A DNA stretch of 64,000 nucleotides from Catellatospora sp. IY07-71 (lineage in GTDB: Bacteria > Actinomycetota > Actinomycetes > Mycobacteriales > Micromonosporaceae). Under the pieces are notes generated by a model. It saw only the letters and a list, made by a program, of their open reading frames with translations, was not told the DNA's origin and did no database searches. Position numbers and translations under genes: made by a program. The stretch is taken from contig NZ_AP023360.1 in NCBI RefSeq assembly GCF_018326265.1, positions 7,251,001 through 7,315,000 on the forward strand. The letters are read 5' to 3'. Below are positions 52,386-61,214 of the stretch, piece by piece (position 1 is the stretch's first letter; every line of letters begins with the position of its first letter).

Positions 52386-53222
52386 TCAACCATGCCGTCG
52401 CTGGGCGAGGCCGCCCCACGCCGCCGCGACCGCCACGGAGACGCCTACCAGCACCATGCTGCCCACGACGTCGAGCACGTAGTGATTGCCCGTCGCGATC
52501 ACCACCGTGACCATGAGCAGCGGGAATACCCACGCCAGCAGCGCCAGGCGCGGGCGCGACACCCGCAGCGCCGACCACGCGGCGTACGCGCACCACAGCG
52601 ACCAGCCGACGTGCAGGCTGGGCATCGCCGAGAAGTGGTTCTGGCCGTTGTCGAGGTCCCGGGAGGCATGACCGAGGATGTCGTACGCGGCCACGATGTC
52701 GACGACGCCGGGCAGCGCGAACCGTGGCGGGGACAGCGGCACCGCCCAGTAGACCGGCAGGATGAGCACCGTCATCGCGACCAGCGTCCGGCGGACCTGG
52801 CGGTAGATCGCGGCATGCCGGAGGAACACCCACACCAGGACCCCGATGATCACGAGGTAGTACAGCCGGTACACGTACACCGCCAGCTGACTGACGAGGA
52901 TGTTCGCGGCCAGCCATTCGTTCGCGGTCCGCTCGATGTCCAGGTGCAGGGCCTGCTCGGCCGCCTGGACGGCGTGTGCGCTGGCGGTGGCGGCCGCGAC
53001 GTCCTTGCCCGCCGCGGCGTGCAGCCGCATGAAGACGACGAGCCACAGCAGCAGGCCGACCACTTCGACGAGTGCCCCGGGCCGCCCGCCCGCGCCCCGG
53101 AGGAGAGGGCTTGCCCACGCTCGTGCCAGCGGATTCCCTCGAGCGGCGGCGGTCGGCGTGCGATCTCCGCCGACCAGGTCTGTCTGCCGTGGATGGCGTC
53201 TGTTCTCCGGCGGCGGAGTCAC
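52386..53222 (-). CDS. PAP2-superfamily membrane phosphatase
   Basis: A 278-residue protein with about six membrane helices. PAP2 signatures are HFSAMPSLHVGWSLW (motif with Ser-His) and ATGNHYVLDVVGS (catalytic His-x3-Asp). The N-terminus is disordered and basic. Members of this group dephosphorylate lipid or inositol phosphates, or transfer inositol phosphate. It ends toward the GNAT gene. Confidence 0.88.
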   Translation of the reverse strand: MTPPPENRRHPRQTDLVGGDRTPTAAARGNPLARAWASPLLRGAGGRPGALVEVVGLLLWLVVFMRLHAAAGKDVAAATASAHAVQAAEQALHLDIERTANEWLAANILVSQLAVYVYRLYYLVIIGVLVWVFLRHAAIYRQVRRTLVAMTVLILPVYWAVPLSPPRFALPGVVDIVAAYDILGHASRDLDNGQNHFSAMPSLHVGWSLWCAYAAWSALRVSRPRLALLAWVFPLLMVTVVIATGNHYVLDVVGSMVLVGVSVAVAAAWGGLAQRRHG

Positions 53223-53300
53223 GCGGTCACCATACGCCGAAAGCGGAGACAGCAGGCCGTCAGGTGCTGCCGTCTCCGCGCGTACCGCGGCGGTGTTCGG

Positions 53301-53855
53301 TCAGGCGCCGTCGTGGCGCCAGCCGGCGGTGACCAGCGCGCCGCTCGCGAACAGGTTGTTGACCTTGGTGATCTCCGCGGAGTTCGGGAACGCGCTGGTG
53401 CAGGAGGTGCCCGCGCTGCTGCCCGACATCAGCTCCGAGCAGATGCCGGTGCGGTGGTCGGGCAGGCCGAGGATATGGCCGAGCTCGTGTGCGGCGATGC
53501 GCGTCGGGTTGTGGCCCTGGGCGGTGGCCTGGCGGCCCATGTAGACGGTGCCGTTGCCGAGGGAGTTCACGTAGGCGCGCGGCCAGTTGTTGTCGGCGTA
53601 GACGCGGATGTTGAGCGGGCGGCCGGAGGTCCACCGCTCCAGGCGCACGTTGGTGACCCGGGCGTTCCAGTTGGCCGCGCCCTGGTGTACGACGTTGATG
53701 AACTCGGCGGCCTGGCTCGCGTCGTAGTAGAGCACCCGGACGGCGGCGGGTGCGGGGGCCGCGGTGGCGGCCGCACTGCCGATGAGCTGGCTGGACAGGG
53801 TCATCGTGATCGCGGCGAGGGTGGCCACGGCGATGCGTACGAGGTGTTTTCTCAT
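53301..53855 (-). CDS. Secreted snapalysin-type zinc metalloprotease (M7)
   Basis: A 184-residue protein with signal peptide (HLVRIAVATLAAITMTLSSQ). The catalytic site is AAHELGHILGLPDH: His123, Glu124, His127 and Asp133, the H-E-x-x-H-x2-G-x2-D signature of snapalysin. C139 and C152 form the likely disulfide. LYYDASQAAEFINVVHQGA and VNSLGNGTVYMGR are family segments. It would cleave extracellular protein. No LysR regulator is intact upstream, though snapalysin genes often have one. Confidence 0.92.
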   Translation of the reverse strand: MRKHLVRIAVATLAAITMTLSSQLIGSAAATAAPAPAAVRVLYYDASQAAEFINVVHQGAANWNARVTNVRLERWTSGRPLNIRVYADNNWPRAYVNSLGNGTVYMGRQATAQGHNPTRIAAHELGHILGLPDHRTGICSELMSGSSAGTSCTSAFPNSAEITKVNNLFASGALVTAGWRHDGA

Positions 53856-53879
53856 GCAGACACGATGCCGCGTCGCATC

Positions 53880-53903
53880 AGATATTTCAATCTATAGATA
53901 TCT
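53880..53903. promoter_or_regulatory. Symmetric AT-rich site upstream of snapalysin
   Basis: AGATAT (53880-53885) and ATATCT (53898-53903) are inverted 6-bp arms with a 12-base spacer. It is 25-48 bases upstream of the start, in the most AT-rich patch of the region. The spacing and position suit a LysR-type or promoter element. Confidence 0.45.
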
Positions 53904-54220
53904 TGCATCCTGTGGATGTTATGCACGCCGATGCGGTCCCGTGGTCTCGCACCTGCGGCGGCGGGACCACCACCGCGGCGTCGAGCTGCTGGGCCGCTAC
54001 GTCGTGCGCGCCCTGCGCGGCTGATCCGCCACCCGCTCCGGCACCGCCGCACAGCCGGCGGCCGGGGCGGGACGGTTTCGCCGGTCCGCGAGCATGCGGT
54101 GCTCGCGGGGACCTTTCCGTCGTACGTGCCGCACGGCAACGAGGACGGCCTTTGCCTTCCCACTCGGTCGGCCGGCGAGTAGCCGGGCCTCACGCTCTGG
54201 CCGCCGCTCGCAGAACAGCG
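53904..54220. other. 317-base gap, possible LysR-like or other gene remnants
   Basis: On the plus strand the codons at about 53943-54024 read VSHLRRRDHHRGVELLGRY to a stop, like the C-terminal tail of a larger protein, and 54108-54180 has a short open stretch. Neither has an N-terminus. No intact gene is seen. The arrangement hints that a divergent regulator gene was lost. Confidence 0.35.
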
Positions 54221-56764
54221 CTACGTCTGTCCGACACCTGCACGCGGGCCACGGGCCGACGGCCAGTGGTCGGCGGGGACCTTGGCGGCCTCGGCCGCGG
54301 CGACGATGCCGCAGTAGTTGGCGATCGCCCGGTTGGCCTGGTGGTTGCGGGTCAAGTCGGCGGCGAGCAACGCGCGCATGGCCTCGTTGCCGAGTTTCTG
54401 TAGCACGATGTCGTCTGAGGACGCGGCGGCGGTGGCGGCGACGCCGAGCCTGCTCGGCCACGTCGTGCCGGCCAGGTCGGTCAGCCCGACGCCGTAGGAG
54501 TGGGCGGCGAGGCCGTAGCTGCACGCGACGGCGCGCGGCAGGCTCCCCGGCCGGATCGATGCCGCGTACTGCCGCAGCAGATTCGCCGCTTCCGGCGACA
54601 TCGCCGTGGTGTTGTCGGTGCCGCGCAGGTACATGGCGACCCCGGCCCCGCCGATGACGGCGACCGCGAGCACCGTGGGCAGCAACCTCGCCACGGCCAG
54701 CCAGCGGGGGCCTGTCGGCGGCGGGGGCGTGCTGGGGCGCAGCGGCACCCGTACGGCCGATCCCGCCATCGCCGCGAGCGCGGCCAGCACGACGGCCAGG
54801 ACCGCTCCCGCCATGGTGACGCCGGTCAGGCCCTGGACGGCGAAGCCCGCGCTGCGGGCGGCGCAGTCGAGCACGTTCGTCGTACAGGTGGCGGTGATCA
54901 GGTAGGCGGCCACGACGGCGACGAGGACGGGCACGGCCGTGAGCGCGGCCAGGGCGGCGTGGACGGCTGCCTCCCCGGTCCGCCGGTGCCCGCCGCGCCA
55001 CAGCCCGAGCCCGAACGCGCACACCGCGACGACGCTCCCGGCGACGACCCCGCACAGGCCGAGTGCGGGCCACACCTGCCCCGCACGCAGCAGCCCGCCC
55101 AGTCTGTCCTGGAACGGGAGCATGGCCAGCGCGAACCCGATCGCGATGGCACAGGCGGTCAGCAGCGCCCTGCCGACCTCTGCCTGCCGCCCGCGGATCA
55201 GCCCCGCGACGGGATAGACGCAAGCCCAGATCACCCCGACGACCAGCACCGGGTTGCTGATCATCGCGCCGAGGCCGATCGTCACGGTCTGCCAGGTCGG
55301 GTACGACGACACCAGCATCGCGGGCAGCTTGAGCCAGGCCGACACCCACCACCCGAACACGGCGGCGGCCGCGAGCACTCCGAAGATCGCCTGCCCGCGC
55401 GGCCGCGGGTTGCCGCGCAGGTGGCAGTACGCGCTGCGGACGACCCAGCGCAGGTAGACCTGGCACAGCACCAGCAGCACGGCCGCGACCCCGGTGGCGA
55501 CCAGCGGCTCGGACCACAGGACCTGCGCCCAGCTGCCCGCCTCGGGCAGGTTCGGGGTGAGCAGCTGGCCGAGCAGCAGCCCGCCGGTCAGCGCCGCCGC
55601 GGCAGGCCACGTCGCCGGGGGCCGCGCATCGGCGTCTGCCAGCGCCCGCTGGACCGCGCGCCAGGCCGATCCGGCGACCACCGCCGCCGCGCACATGCCC
55701 AGCAGCAGGCCGAGGATCCAGTCGTGGACGTAGAGCCGCGCATCGGGCCACCCGGTGCCGAGCAGGAAGCCCAGCAGCGGGTACGCGAATCCGAGCAGCA
55801 CGCCCGCGCCCAGCGCCTCACCGGGGTGCAGCCGGAACAGCACCGCGTGGTCGTCGAGCGCGGCCAGGCGCTGCGACTCGGTGGGGTGGTTGGCGCCGAA
55901 CCGCCACCGCCTCCGGCCGCCGTGCCGGGGCTGCAGCGCGGCCGCCACGTCGGCGGTGTCACCGCCCGTCTCGACGGCCCGCGCGTCGGCGTAGTACTCA
56001 CGCGAGCGCAGCACGGCGGTCCGGGTCAGCCACAGCACCACCAGGAACAGCGCCAGCCGCCACGACACCTGGGTCAGCATGGCCGGCTCCACGGCGCTGT
56101 AGATCACGGCGGGCACCACCACCACGGCGAGGAAACCCCACCACAGCGCCAGCGTCAGGTACGTGATGTCGATGTCGCGGTTGCGCACGTGGGCCAGCTC
56201 GTGGGACAGGACGCCGCGCAGCACCCGCGGGTCCCGGCCACCGTGGGCGAGCAGCCCCATGTCGAGCATGATGCGGTAGCGGCCGAACCGCCCGAACGCC
56301 CGCGCCCCGGCGGTGCCACGCAGGGTCGCGACCTCGACGTGCACCGGCTGCCCTGAGGCGGCCAGGACCTCGTGCGCGCTGCGTACGGCCGGGCTGTCCG
56401 GCATCGCAGCCAGCGGGCGCAGCGGCTCTCTGCTGATGAACCGGGGCGCCAGGGCGTACGCGAGCACCGCGACCAGCAGCAGCACCCCCACCATCGCGGC
56501 GACCTGGCCGAACGCCGACCGGTAGGCGCCGTTGACGCAGCCGGTGAACCCGTCGGTCAGCGCCGCGCCGTCCAGGCCGAGCACCTGCCGGCGGGCGTCG
56601 TTGACGCACTCCACCCGCGCCGCGGCCACCGGGCCGCGGAAGGTCCCGCCGAACAGGCCCGCGATCCAGCTGAACACCATGATCGAGCCGATGGCCGTGG
56701 TGAGCATCAGCAGCACGAACCTGGCGCTGGTCGCGCTGGGCAGCACGAACGGGTCGGGCCTCAC
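54221..56764 (-). CDS. M48-family (Ste24/HtpX-like) membrane metalloprotease, large
   Basis: An 847-residue protein starting GTG 56764, which overlaps the upstream stop (GTGA). The protease core is LSHELAHVRNRDIDI (His188, Glu189, His192) with Glu256 in REYYADARA. It has transmembrane helices on both sides and RLAALDDHAVLFRLHPGEAL just downstream. Beyond residue about 300 it adds roughly ten more helices (LLGFAYPLLGFLLGTGW to WLAVARLLPTVLAVAVIGGAG) and an Ala-rich periplasmic end. M48 members degrade membrane proteins or process lipoproteins. Here it is third in an operon with a lipoprotein and a small membrane protein. The multi-helix extension is longer than in HtpX. Confidence 0.9.
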   Translation of the reverse strand: MRPDPFVLPSATSARFVLLMLTTAIGSIMVFSWIAGLFGGTFRGPVAAARVECVNDARRQVLGLDGAALTDGFTGCVNGAYRSAFGQVAAMVGVLLLVAVLAYALAPRFISREPLRPLAAMPDSPAVRSAHEVLAASGQPVHVEVATLRGTAGARAFGRFGRYRIMLDMGLLAHGGRDPRVLRGVLSHELAHVRNRDIDITYLTLALWWGFLAVVVVPAVIYSAVEPAMLTQVSWRLALFLVVLWLTRTAVLRSREYYADARAVETGGDTADVAAALQPRHGGRRRWRFGANHPTESQRLAALDDHAVLFRLHPGEALGAGVLLGFAYPLLGFLLGTGWPDARLYVHDWILGLLLGMCAAAVVAGSAWRAVQRALADADARPPATWPAAAALTGGLLLGQLLTPNLPEAGSWAQVLWSEPLVATGVAAVLLVLCQVYLRWVVRSAYCHLRGNPRPRGQAIFGVLAAAAVFGWWVSAWLKLPAMLVSSYPTWQTVTIGLGAMISNPVLVVGVIWACVYPVAGLIRGRQAEVGRALLTACAIAIGFALAMLPFQDRLGGLLRAGQVWPALGLCGVVAGSVVAVCAFGLGLWRGGHRRTGEAAVHAALAALTAVPVLVAVVAAYLITATCTTNVLDCAARSAGFAVQGLTGVTMAGAVLAVVLAALAAMAGSAVRVPLRPSTPPPPTGPRWLAVARLLPTVLAVAVIGGAGVAMYLRGTDNTTAMSPEAANLLRQYAASIRPGSLPRAVACSYGLAAHSYGVGLTDLAGTTWPSRLGVAATAAASSDDIVLQKLGNEAMRALLAADLTRNHQANRAIANYCGIVAAAEAAKVPADHWPSARGPRAGVGQT

Positions 56765-57252
56765 CTCGCCGGCCCGGTCAGCGCCGCGGTGATGAGGTTG
56801 GCCACCCGCTGCGCCCGCTCCGGCTCCACCTTGGAATCCAGCGCCAGCTGCAGCGCCAGCCTCCCGACCTCGGCCGCGTCGGTGCTGGACAGCTGCGGCA
56901 GCGGGGTGTCCGGACCCTGCGGCGCCACCGCGCTGCTCAGGCGCTTGCGCAGCTTCCGCCTCTCCCACCAGCCCTTCGCCTGCCCGCTCACCCCGGCGGC
57001 CAGCACCTCGCAGGTGACCCCGTTGAGGATGGTCAGCACCAGCGCGACCAGCATTCCCGCGCCACCCGCGAGGTCGAACCCGACCGGGTCGTCACCGGAG
57101 CGGCCCTCCAGGGCCGTGCGCACGGCGCGGTCCCGGCCGCTGTCGCTGCCGAAGAACCCCGCCGAGACGGGGTCGAGCAGCGCGAGCTCCTCGGGGGCGA
57201 GCTCCCCCAGGATCGCGGCCGCGGCCTCGTTGATGGTCGGCGCTTCGGTCAT
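56761..57252 (-). CDS. Small protein of the M48 operon, 163 residues
   Basis: An acidic, mostly helical N-terminus (ILGELAPEELALLDPVSAGFF), a hydrophobic stretch GGAGMLVALVLTILNGVTC and a basic WWERRKLRKR segment, then a helical end (ALQLALDSKVEPERAQRVA). It overlaps both neighbours (ATGA and GTGA). Possibly an adaptor for the protease. Confidence 0.75.
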   Translation of the reverse strand: MTEAPTINEAAAAILGELAPEELALLDPVSAGFFGSDSGRDRAVRTALEGRSGDDPVGFDLAGGAGMLVALVLTILNGVTCEVLAAGVSGQAKGWWERRKLRKRLSSAVAPQGPDTPLPQLSSTDAAEVGRLALQLALDSKVEPERAQRVANLITAALTGPAR

Positions 57253-57890
57253 GACGTCCCCTTGGTCTTGGCGACGGCGGCCCGCACGACCGCCTCCGTG
57301 ATCTTGGTATCGACCGGGCTGAACCCGCTGTGCGCCAGGTGGATCACCAGTCCGCCACTGCGCACGGTGACCTCGTCGGAGTAGTACGGCGGCAGCCCCG
57401 GCGCCGTGGTGACGAACCTGAGCGCGACCGTCTCGTCGCCCAGACCCGCCAGGACACCCGGCTCGACGGTCGTCGTCAGCGGCGTCCCGTTGGCGTCACG
57501 GGCCGTGAACGTGGCGCACAGCGAGACGCGCCGGGCCGTACGCAGCTGCTCGCGCGCGCCCGGCACACCGCGCTGGTACAGGGCCAGGCGCAGGAAAGGA
57601 CCGGAGACGCCGGTGGCGAACCGGGTCTGCGCGTCGGGCCGGACCTCGGCGGTGATGTCGGGGCAGCCCTGCACGTTCTGCGCGGGTGTGTCCGGGGCGT
57701 CGAAGTAGCCGAACCCGGGCGGCAGGTCGGCCGCGGTCAGCAGCGCGGCCTGCAACGCCGTGGACGGCGAGGGCGCGGCGGCCGCCGGGACGGCAGCGGT
57801 GGGCAGCGGCACCAGGTCGGGCAGCTCCCGCAGGCCGCAGCCGCTCAGCAGCACACAGCACAGGAGTACGCCGAGCCCGCGTCCGACCAC
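57249..57890 (-). CDS. Lipoprotein of the M48 operon, sensor-like
   Basis: A 213-residue protein from GTG 57890 (AAGGA). Lipobox LLSGC about residue 17 follows a hydrophobic signal. A Pro/Ala linker leads into a beta-rich domain with two or three cysteine positions (FDAPDTPAQNVQGC, RRVSLCATFTARD), reminiscent of PknH-like extracellular sensor domains. It is first in the operon and probably displays its domain outside the membrane. Function inferred only from architecture. Confidence 0.75.
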   Translation of the reverse strand: MVGRGLGVLLCCVLLSGCGLRELPDLVPLPTAAVPAAAAPSPSTALQAALLTAADLPPGFGYFDAPDTPAQNVQGCPDITAEVRPDAQTRFATGVSGPFLRLALYQRGVPGAREQLRTARRVSLCATFTARDANGTPLTTTVEPGVLAGLGDETVALRFVTTAPGLPPYYSDEVTVRSGGLVIHLAHSGFSPVDTKITEAVVRAAVAKTKGTS

Positions 57891-57994
57891 ACCATCCTTT
57901 ATAGACTCGGCCTGGTCAGGCGGGACACCGCCCGATGCGGTGAGTCGGCAACCTGATCGTGTGACACCGAACGGGTGTGTCGCCGCGCGCCGGC

Positions 57995-59068
57995 TCAACC
58001 GGGCGGATTCAGGAACGCCGCCGTCTCGGCCGTTTCCCGCGCGACGCCGGCCTGGACCTCCTCGGCCAGGGGCGTGAACGGCTCCACGGTGATCGCCCGG
58101 CCACGGGACCACGTGCCGGCGACGCGCCCGTCGACCAGCACGGTCGGCCGGATCACGCCCCCGCCGGGCCATACGCGTGCCTCGAACTCGGCGTCGACCG
58201 ACTCCTGGCGGGTGCGGTAGCCGGTCAGGTAGTTGTCGTACGCGGGCAACAGGCGCACGTCCGGCGCACCCGACCGGTCACCGTCCTCCTGGACGCCTCC
58301 GGCGAGGACGGTCAGGTCGCCGTCCGTGACGATCGCCCCGGATCGGGCCATCGCCTGCCACGCCCTGCGGGCCGAGGTGACGGCGAGGCCCGACCAGGCG
58401 GCGAAGTCGCCGACCGCCGCCGGGGCGTACGCGGCGAGATAGCGGCGCGCCAGTTCGACGACGGCCGCGTCACCCGCCAGGCCCGGCGCGCCGGGCGCCG
58501 GGGCCCAGTCGCGCAGCAGCACGTACGTCGGCTCGCCCGCACGCAGCGGCCCGTGGCACAGCAGGCCGGTCAGCGCGGCGTACCGGATCAGGTGAAACGG
58601 CGCCTGACCGGTCGGGGCGACGCCGAGGGCGGCGAGCTGCTCGGCCAGCTCGGCTCTGGTGAGCGGGCCGTGCGCCGCGAGCAGCCGGCCGATCAGCTCG
58701 CCGGCCCGCAGCCGCAGCTCGTCGGTGATGCCGAGATCCCGGTAGCGCGAGCCGGTCCCGGCGATCACCCGTGGGGCGAGCAGGGCGGTGACCCAGCCGA
58801 CGTCCTCCGCCGGGATGGTGTGCAGCGTGCCGCGCATGAACCAGTTGCGCACGATCGTCCGGTCGTCCTCGTACGCGGCGCGGATCGCCGCGGCGGTGAG
58901 GTTCTGCCCGCGCACGCGGATGCCCAGATCGGCGGCGACGGTGTCCTGGGCCTGGATCGCGAAGACCTGGCGCACGACGTCCTCGGCGCTGCGCCCGCGC
59001 CTGCCCCCGGCCAGCGACTGGGCACGGGCGCGCGCTTCGCTCAGGGGCTCGGCGGCTCGGCGGGACAC
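57995..59068 (-). CDS. AlkZ-like winged-helix DNA-binding/glycosylase protein
   Basis: A 357-residue protein of the HTH_42/AlkZ family. QVFAIQAQDTVAADLGIRVR contains the Q-x-Q-type catalytic motif (AIQAQD) of AlkX/AlkZ glycosylases; NWFMRGTLHTIPAEDVGWV and LLPAYDNYLTGY are family markers. AlkZ excises alkylated or crosslinked bases, often inside antibiotic clusters; no cluster is obvious here. Opposite the gene at 59162. Confidence 0.82.
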   Translation of the reverse strand: MSRRAAEPLSEARARAQSLAGGRRGRSAEDVVRQVFAIQAQDTVAADLGIRVRGQNLTAAAIRAAYEDDRTIVRNWFMRGTLHTIPAEDVGWVTALLAPRVIAGTGSRYRDLGITDELRLRAGELIGRLLAAHGPLTRAELAEQLAALGVAPTGQAPFHLIRYAALTGLLCHGPLRAGEPTYVLLRDWAPAPGAPGLAGDAAVVELARRYLAAYAPAAVGDFAAWSGLAVTSARRAWQAMARSGAIVTDGDLTVLAGGVQEDGDRSGAPDVRLLPAYDNYLTGYRTRQESVDAEFEARVWPGGGVIRPTVLVDGRVAGTWSRGRAITVEPFTPLAEEVQAGVARETAETAAFLNPPG

Positions 59069-59161
59069 GGCCTCGACGGTACGGCACCGGCCGAATCCCG
59101 TTGCGCCGTGCCGGGTGGATCACTAGCGTCCACGGCCACACCCGACGCGAAAGGCACCCGC

Positions 59162-59764
59162 ATGGCGCAGCGCCTGCCCCGGCCCGTTTCCATCGCCTCC
59201 TACCTGCTGCTCGCACTGGGCGCTGTCGCACTGATCGATGTCGCGGTCTCGGTGTCCGCTCTGGTGCGGATCGCGGACGAGGGTCCGCGGTTCCTCGCCT
59301 CGCCGCTCGCGCAGCAGGTCGCCGATCCCGAGCTGGTGGTGGAGACCACGCGGCAGGGACTGTCGTGGAATGCCACGGTCGCCGCGGCGATCCTGGTCGT
59401 GTTCGGTGTGCTCGGCCTGCTCATCCGCCGCCCGTATGCGGCCGCCCGCAACCTCGTGTGGGTCGGCGGCTCGGTGGCCCTGTTCGTGCTCTCCTGCGGT
59501 GTCACGGTCAACCCGGACTACGCGGCCCCGGCCGACGGCGCGGGCAGCCGGTGGTGGTCGATCACCGAACTCGGGCTCATGCCGGCGTGGCATTCCGGCG
59601 TACGCAGCGCGCTGACCGCGGCAGAGCTGGCGCTACTGATCCTGGGCTGCCTGCAGCTGCTCCGGCCCGGTGCTCGTGACCACTACCGCAAGCAGACCTC
59701 CGAGATCAGCCTGGGCGCGGTGTTCGCGCAGCGTGCGGAGCGGCTGAAGCGCGAGGGCGCCTGA
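59162..59764 (+). CDS. Hypothetical four-helix membrane protein
   Basis: A 200-residue protein with membrane helices at about residues 14-36, 70-90, 97-115 and 155-172, and a basic C-terminal tail (FAQRAERLKREGA). WSITELGLMPAWHSGVRS lies in an extracellular or cytoplasmic loop. No family is recognised. Starts at ATG 59162, 93 bases after the divergent AlkZ-like gene. Confidence 0.7.
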   Translation: MAQRLPRPVSIASYLLLALGAVALIDVAVSVSALVRIADEGPRFLASPLAQQVADPELVVETTRQGLSWNATVAAAILVVFGVLGLLIRRPYAAARNLVWVGGSVALFVLSCGVTVNPDYAAPADGAGSRWWSITELGLMPAWHSGVRSALTAAELALLILGCLQLLRPGARDHYRKQTSEISLGAVFAQRAERLKREGA

Positions 59765-59786
59765 CCCGGCGGCAGTACCGGCCGGG

Positions 59787-60188
59787 TCAGCGGCGACGGG
59801 TGCGGCGGAAGCCGGTGTCGCGCATGTGCGGCAGCAGCCACGCCGCGCCGCAGCCGAGCGCCGCCAGCAGCACCAGCGGTGTCAACGCGGGCACGGTCAC
59901 CAGCAGTCCCGCGGCCGCGATGGAGGCCAGGTAGCCGGCGGCGTACCGGTGGCGGCGCGGCGGGGTCTCCTCCCGGGCGGCCGGGTTCCACCATGCCGGG
60001 GGCTCGGCCTTGCGGCGCCGGATCTCGGCGCGGATGGCCTTGTTGACGGTCTCCCACAGGTCCCGGCGGTACTCGTAGTCCAGTTCCTTGTAGTCGGTCG
60101 GGAACCGGTGGGCCAGCAGGGTCAGCCGCAGATACAGGGTCTCGTCGGTGACGGTCCGCAGGTCCTGCATCAGGGGATCGTCGGGCAT
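59787..60188 (-). CDS. Hypothetical membrane protein, 133 residues
   Basis: A polar helical N-terminus (LRLTLLAHRFPTDYKELDYEY) followed by two C-terminal membrane helices (AAGYLASIAAAGLLVTVPAL and LTPLVLLAALGCGAAWLL). GAAGGGG lies 5 bases before ATG 60188. Function unknown. Confidence 0.65.
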   Translation of the reverse strand: MPDDPLMQDLRTVTDETLYLRLTLLAHRFPTDYKELDYEYRRDLWETVNKAIRAEIRRRKAEPPAWWNPAAREETPPRRHRYAAGYLASIAAAGLLVTVPALTPLVLLAALGCGAAWLLPHMRDTGFRRTRRR

Positions 60189-60282
60189 TGCCACCCCTTC
60201 CGGCGAGGCCTGCCATCGACGGTATCGGCATCAAACAGGCAAAGCGATCCCTCGACAGGGCTATGCGTCGGCGATCCGCTTG

Positions 60283-60310
60283 CAACCTACAACCGATTGG
60301 TTGTAGGTTG
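60283..60310. promoter_or_regulatory. ArsR operator: perfect 12-bp inverted repeat
   Basis: CAACCTACAACC (60283-60294) and GGTTGTAGGTTG (60299-60310) flank GATT. It ends 5 bases before GTG 60316. This is the typical autoregulatory operator of ArsR genes paired with AHSA1 domain genes. Confidence 0.85.
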
Positions 60311-60315
60311 GAGCC

Positions 60316-60657
60316 GTGACCGAGCAGCGCGAAGATCAGGCGGACGCCTTCTTCCACGCTCTGGCCGACCGGACCCGGCGCGACATCATGCGCCGCGTGC
60401 TGGCCGGGGAGCACTCGGTCTCCGCTCTCGCAGCGAAATACGACATGAGCTTCGCCGCCGTGCAGAAGCACGTGGCCGTGCTCGAACGAGCCGGGCTGCT
60501 CACCAAACGACGCAGTGGACGCGAGCAGCTGGTCAGCGGCGACGTGGCGGCGGTGCGATCGGTGGCGTCCATGCTCACCGAGCTGGAGCAGATCTGGCGC
60601 GGCCGCATCGCGCGCATCGACGAGCTCATCGCAGCCGACCTGACCCTGGAGGACTGA
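60316..60657 (+). CDS. ArsR-family regulator
   Basis: A 113-residue winged helix: FFHALADRTRRDIMRRVLAGEHSVSALAAKY, recognition helix MSFAAVQKHVAVLERAGLLTKRR. It lacks metal-binding cysteines, so it senses another cue or simply represses. It is 3 bases before the AHSA1 gene, and its operator overlaps its own promoter. Confidence 0.93.
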   Translation: MTEQREDQADAFFHALADRTRRDIMRRVLAGEHSVSALAAKYDMSFAAVQKHVAVLERAGLLTKRRSGREQLVSGDVAAVRSVASMLTELEQIWRGRIARIDELIAADLTLED

Positions 60658-60660
60658 ACC

Positions 60661-61146
60661 ATGCCTGTCACCGACGTCCGGCACGACCTCGACGCCCTGA
60701 CGCTCACCATCACCGCCGACTTCGCCGCCCCGGTGGAGCGCATCTGGCAGGTCTACGCCGACCCGCGCCAGATGGAGAAGGTATGGGGGCCGCCCACCTA
60801 CCCCGCGACCGTGGTCGAGCACGACCTGCGGCCCGGCGGGCGCGTCACCTACTTCATGACCGGCCCGGAGGGCGACAAGCACGCCGGCTACTGGCTCGTC
60901 ACGGCCGTCGAGGCGCCCACGAGCCTGTCCTTCGACGACGGCTTCGCCGACCTCGACTTCACGCCGAACCCCGACCTGCCTGTCACCAAGAACGTCTACA
61001 CCTTCACCGCCCACGACGGCGGCACCCGGGCGACGTACGTGAGCAGCTTCGAGTCCGCCGAGCAGCTGCAGCAGCTGCTCGACATGGGCGTCGTCGAGGG
61101 CGCGACGGGCGCGATCAGCCAGATCGACGAGCTGGTCGCCTCCTGA
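60661..61146 (+). CDS. SRPBCC/AHSA1-domain protein
   Basis: A 161-residue protein with the START/AHSA1-like fold: LTITADFAAPVERIWQVYAD, PRQMEKVWGPPTYPATVVEH, RVTYFMTGPEGDKHAGYW, and a C-terminal long helix (EQLQQLLDMGVVEGATGAI). AHSA1-type proteins bind hydrophobic ligands. Its expression should follow the ArsR regulator, with which it forms a unit. Confidence 0.9.
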   Translation: MPVTDVRHDLDALTLTITADFAAPVERIWQVYADPRQMEKVWGPPTYPATVVEHDLRPGGRVTYFMTGPEGDKHAGYWLVTAVEAPTSLSFDDGFADLDFTPNPDLPVTKNVYTFTAHDGGTRATYVSSFESAEQLQQLLDMGVVEGATGAISQIDELVAS

Positions 61147-61164
61147 CACCAGCCGGCTCCGATC

Positions 61165-61195
61165 GGGCCGGGCGTCGCGCGGGGGCGCCCGGCCC
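61165..61195 (+). terminator. 10-bp hairpin after the ArsR-AHSA1 operon
   Basis: GGGCCGGGCG (61165-61174) and CGCCCGGCCC (61186-61195) pair perfectly, 18 bases past the AHSA1 stop. Confidence 0.7.
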
Positions 61196-61214
61196 GGCAT
61201 GAGATCGTCTGTCG

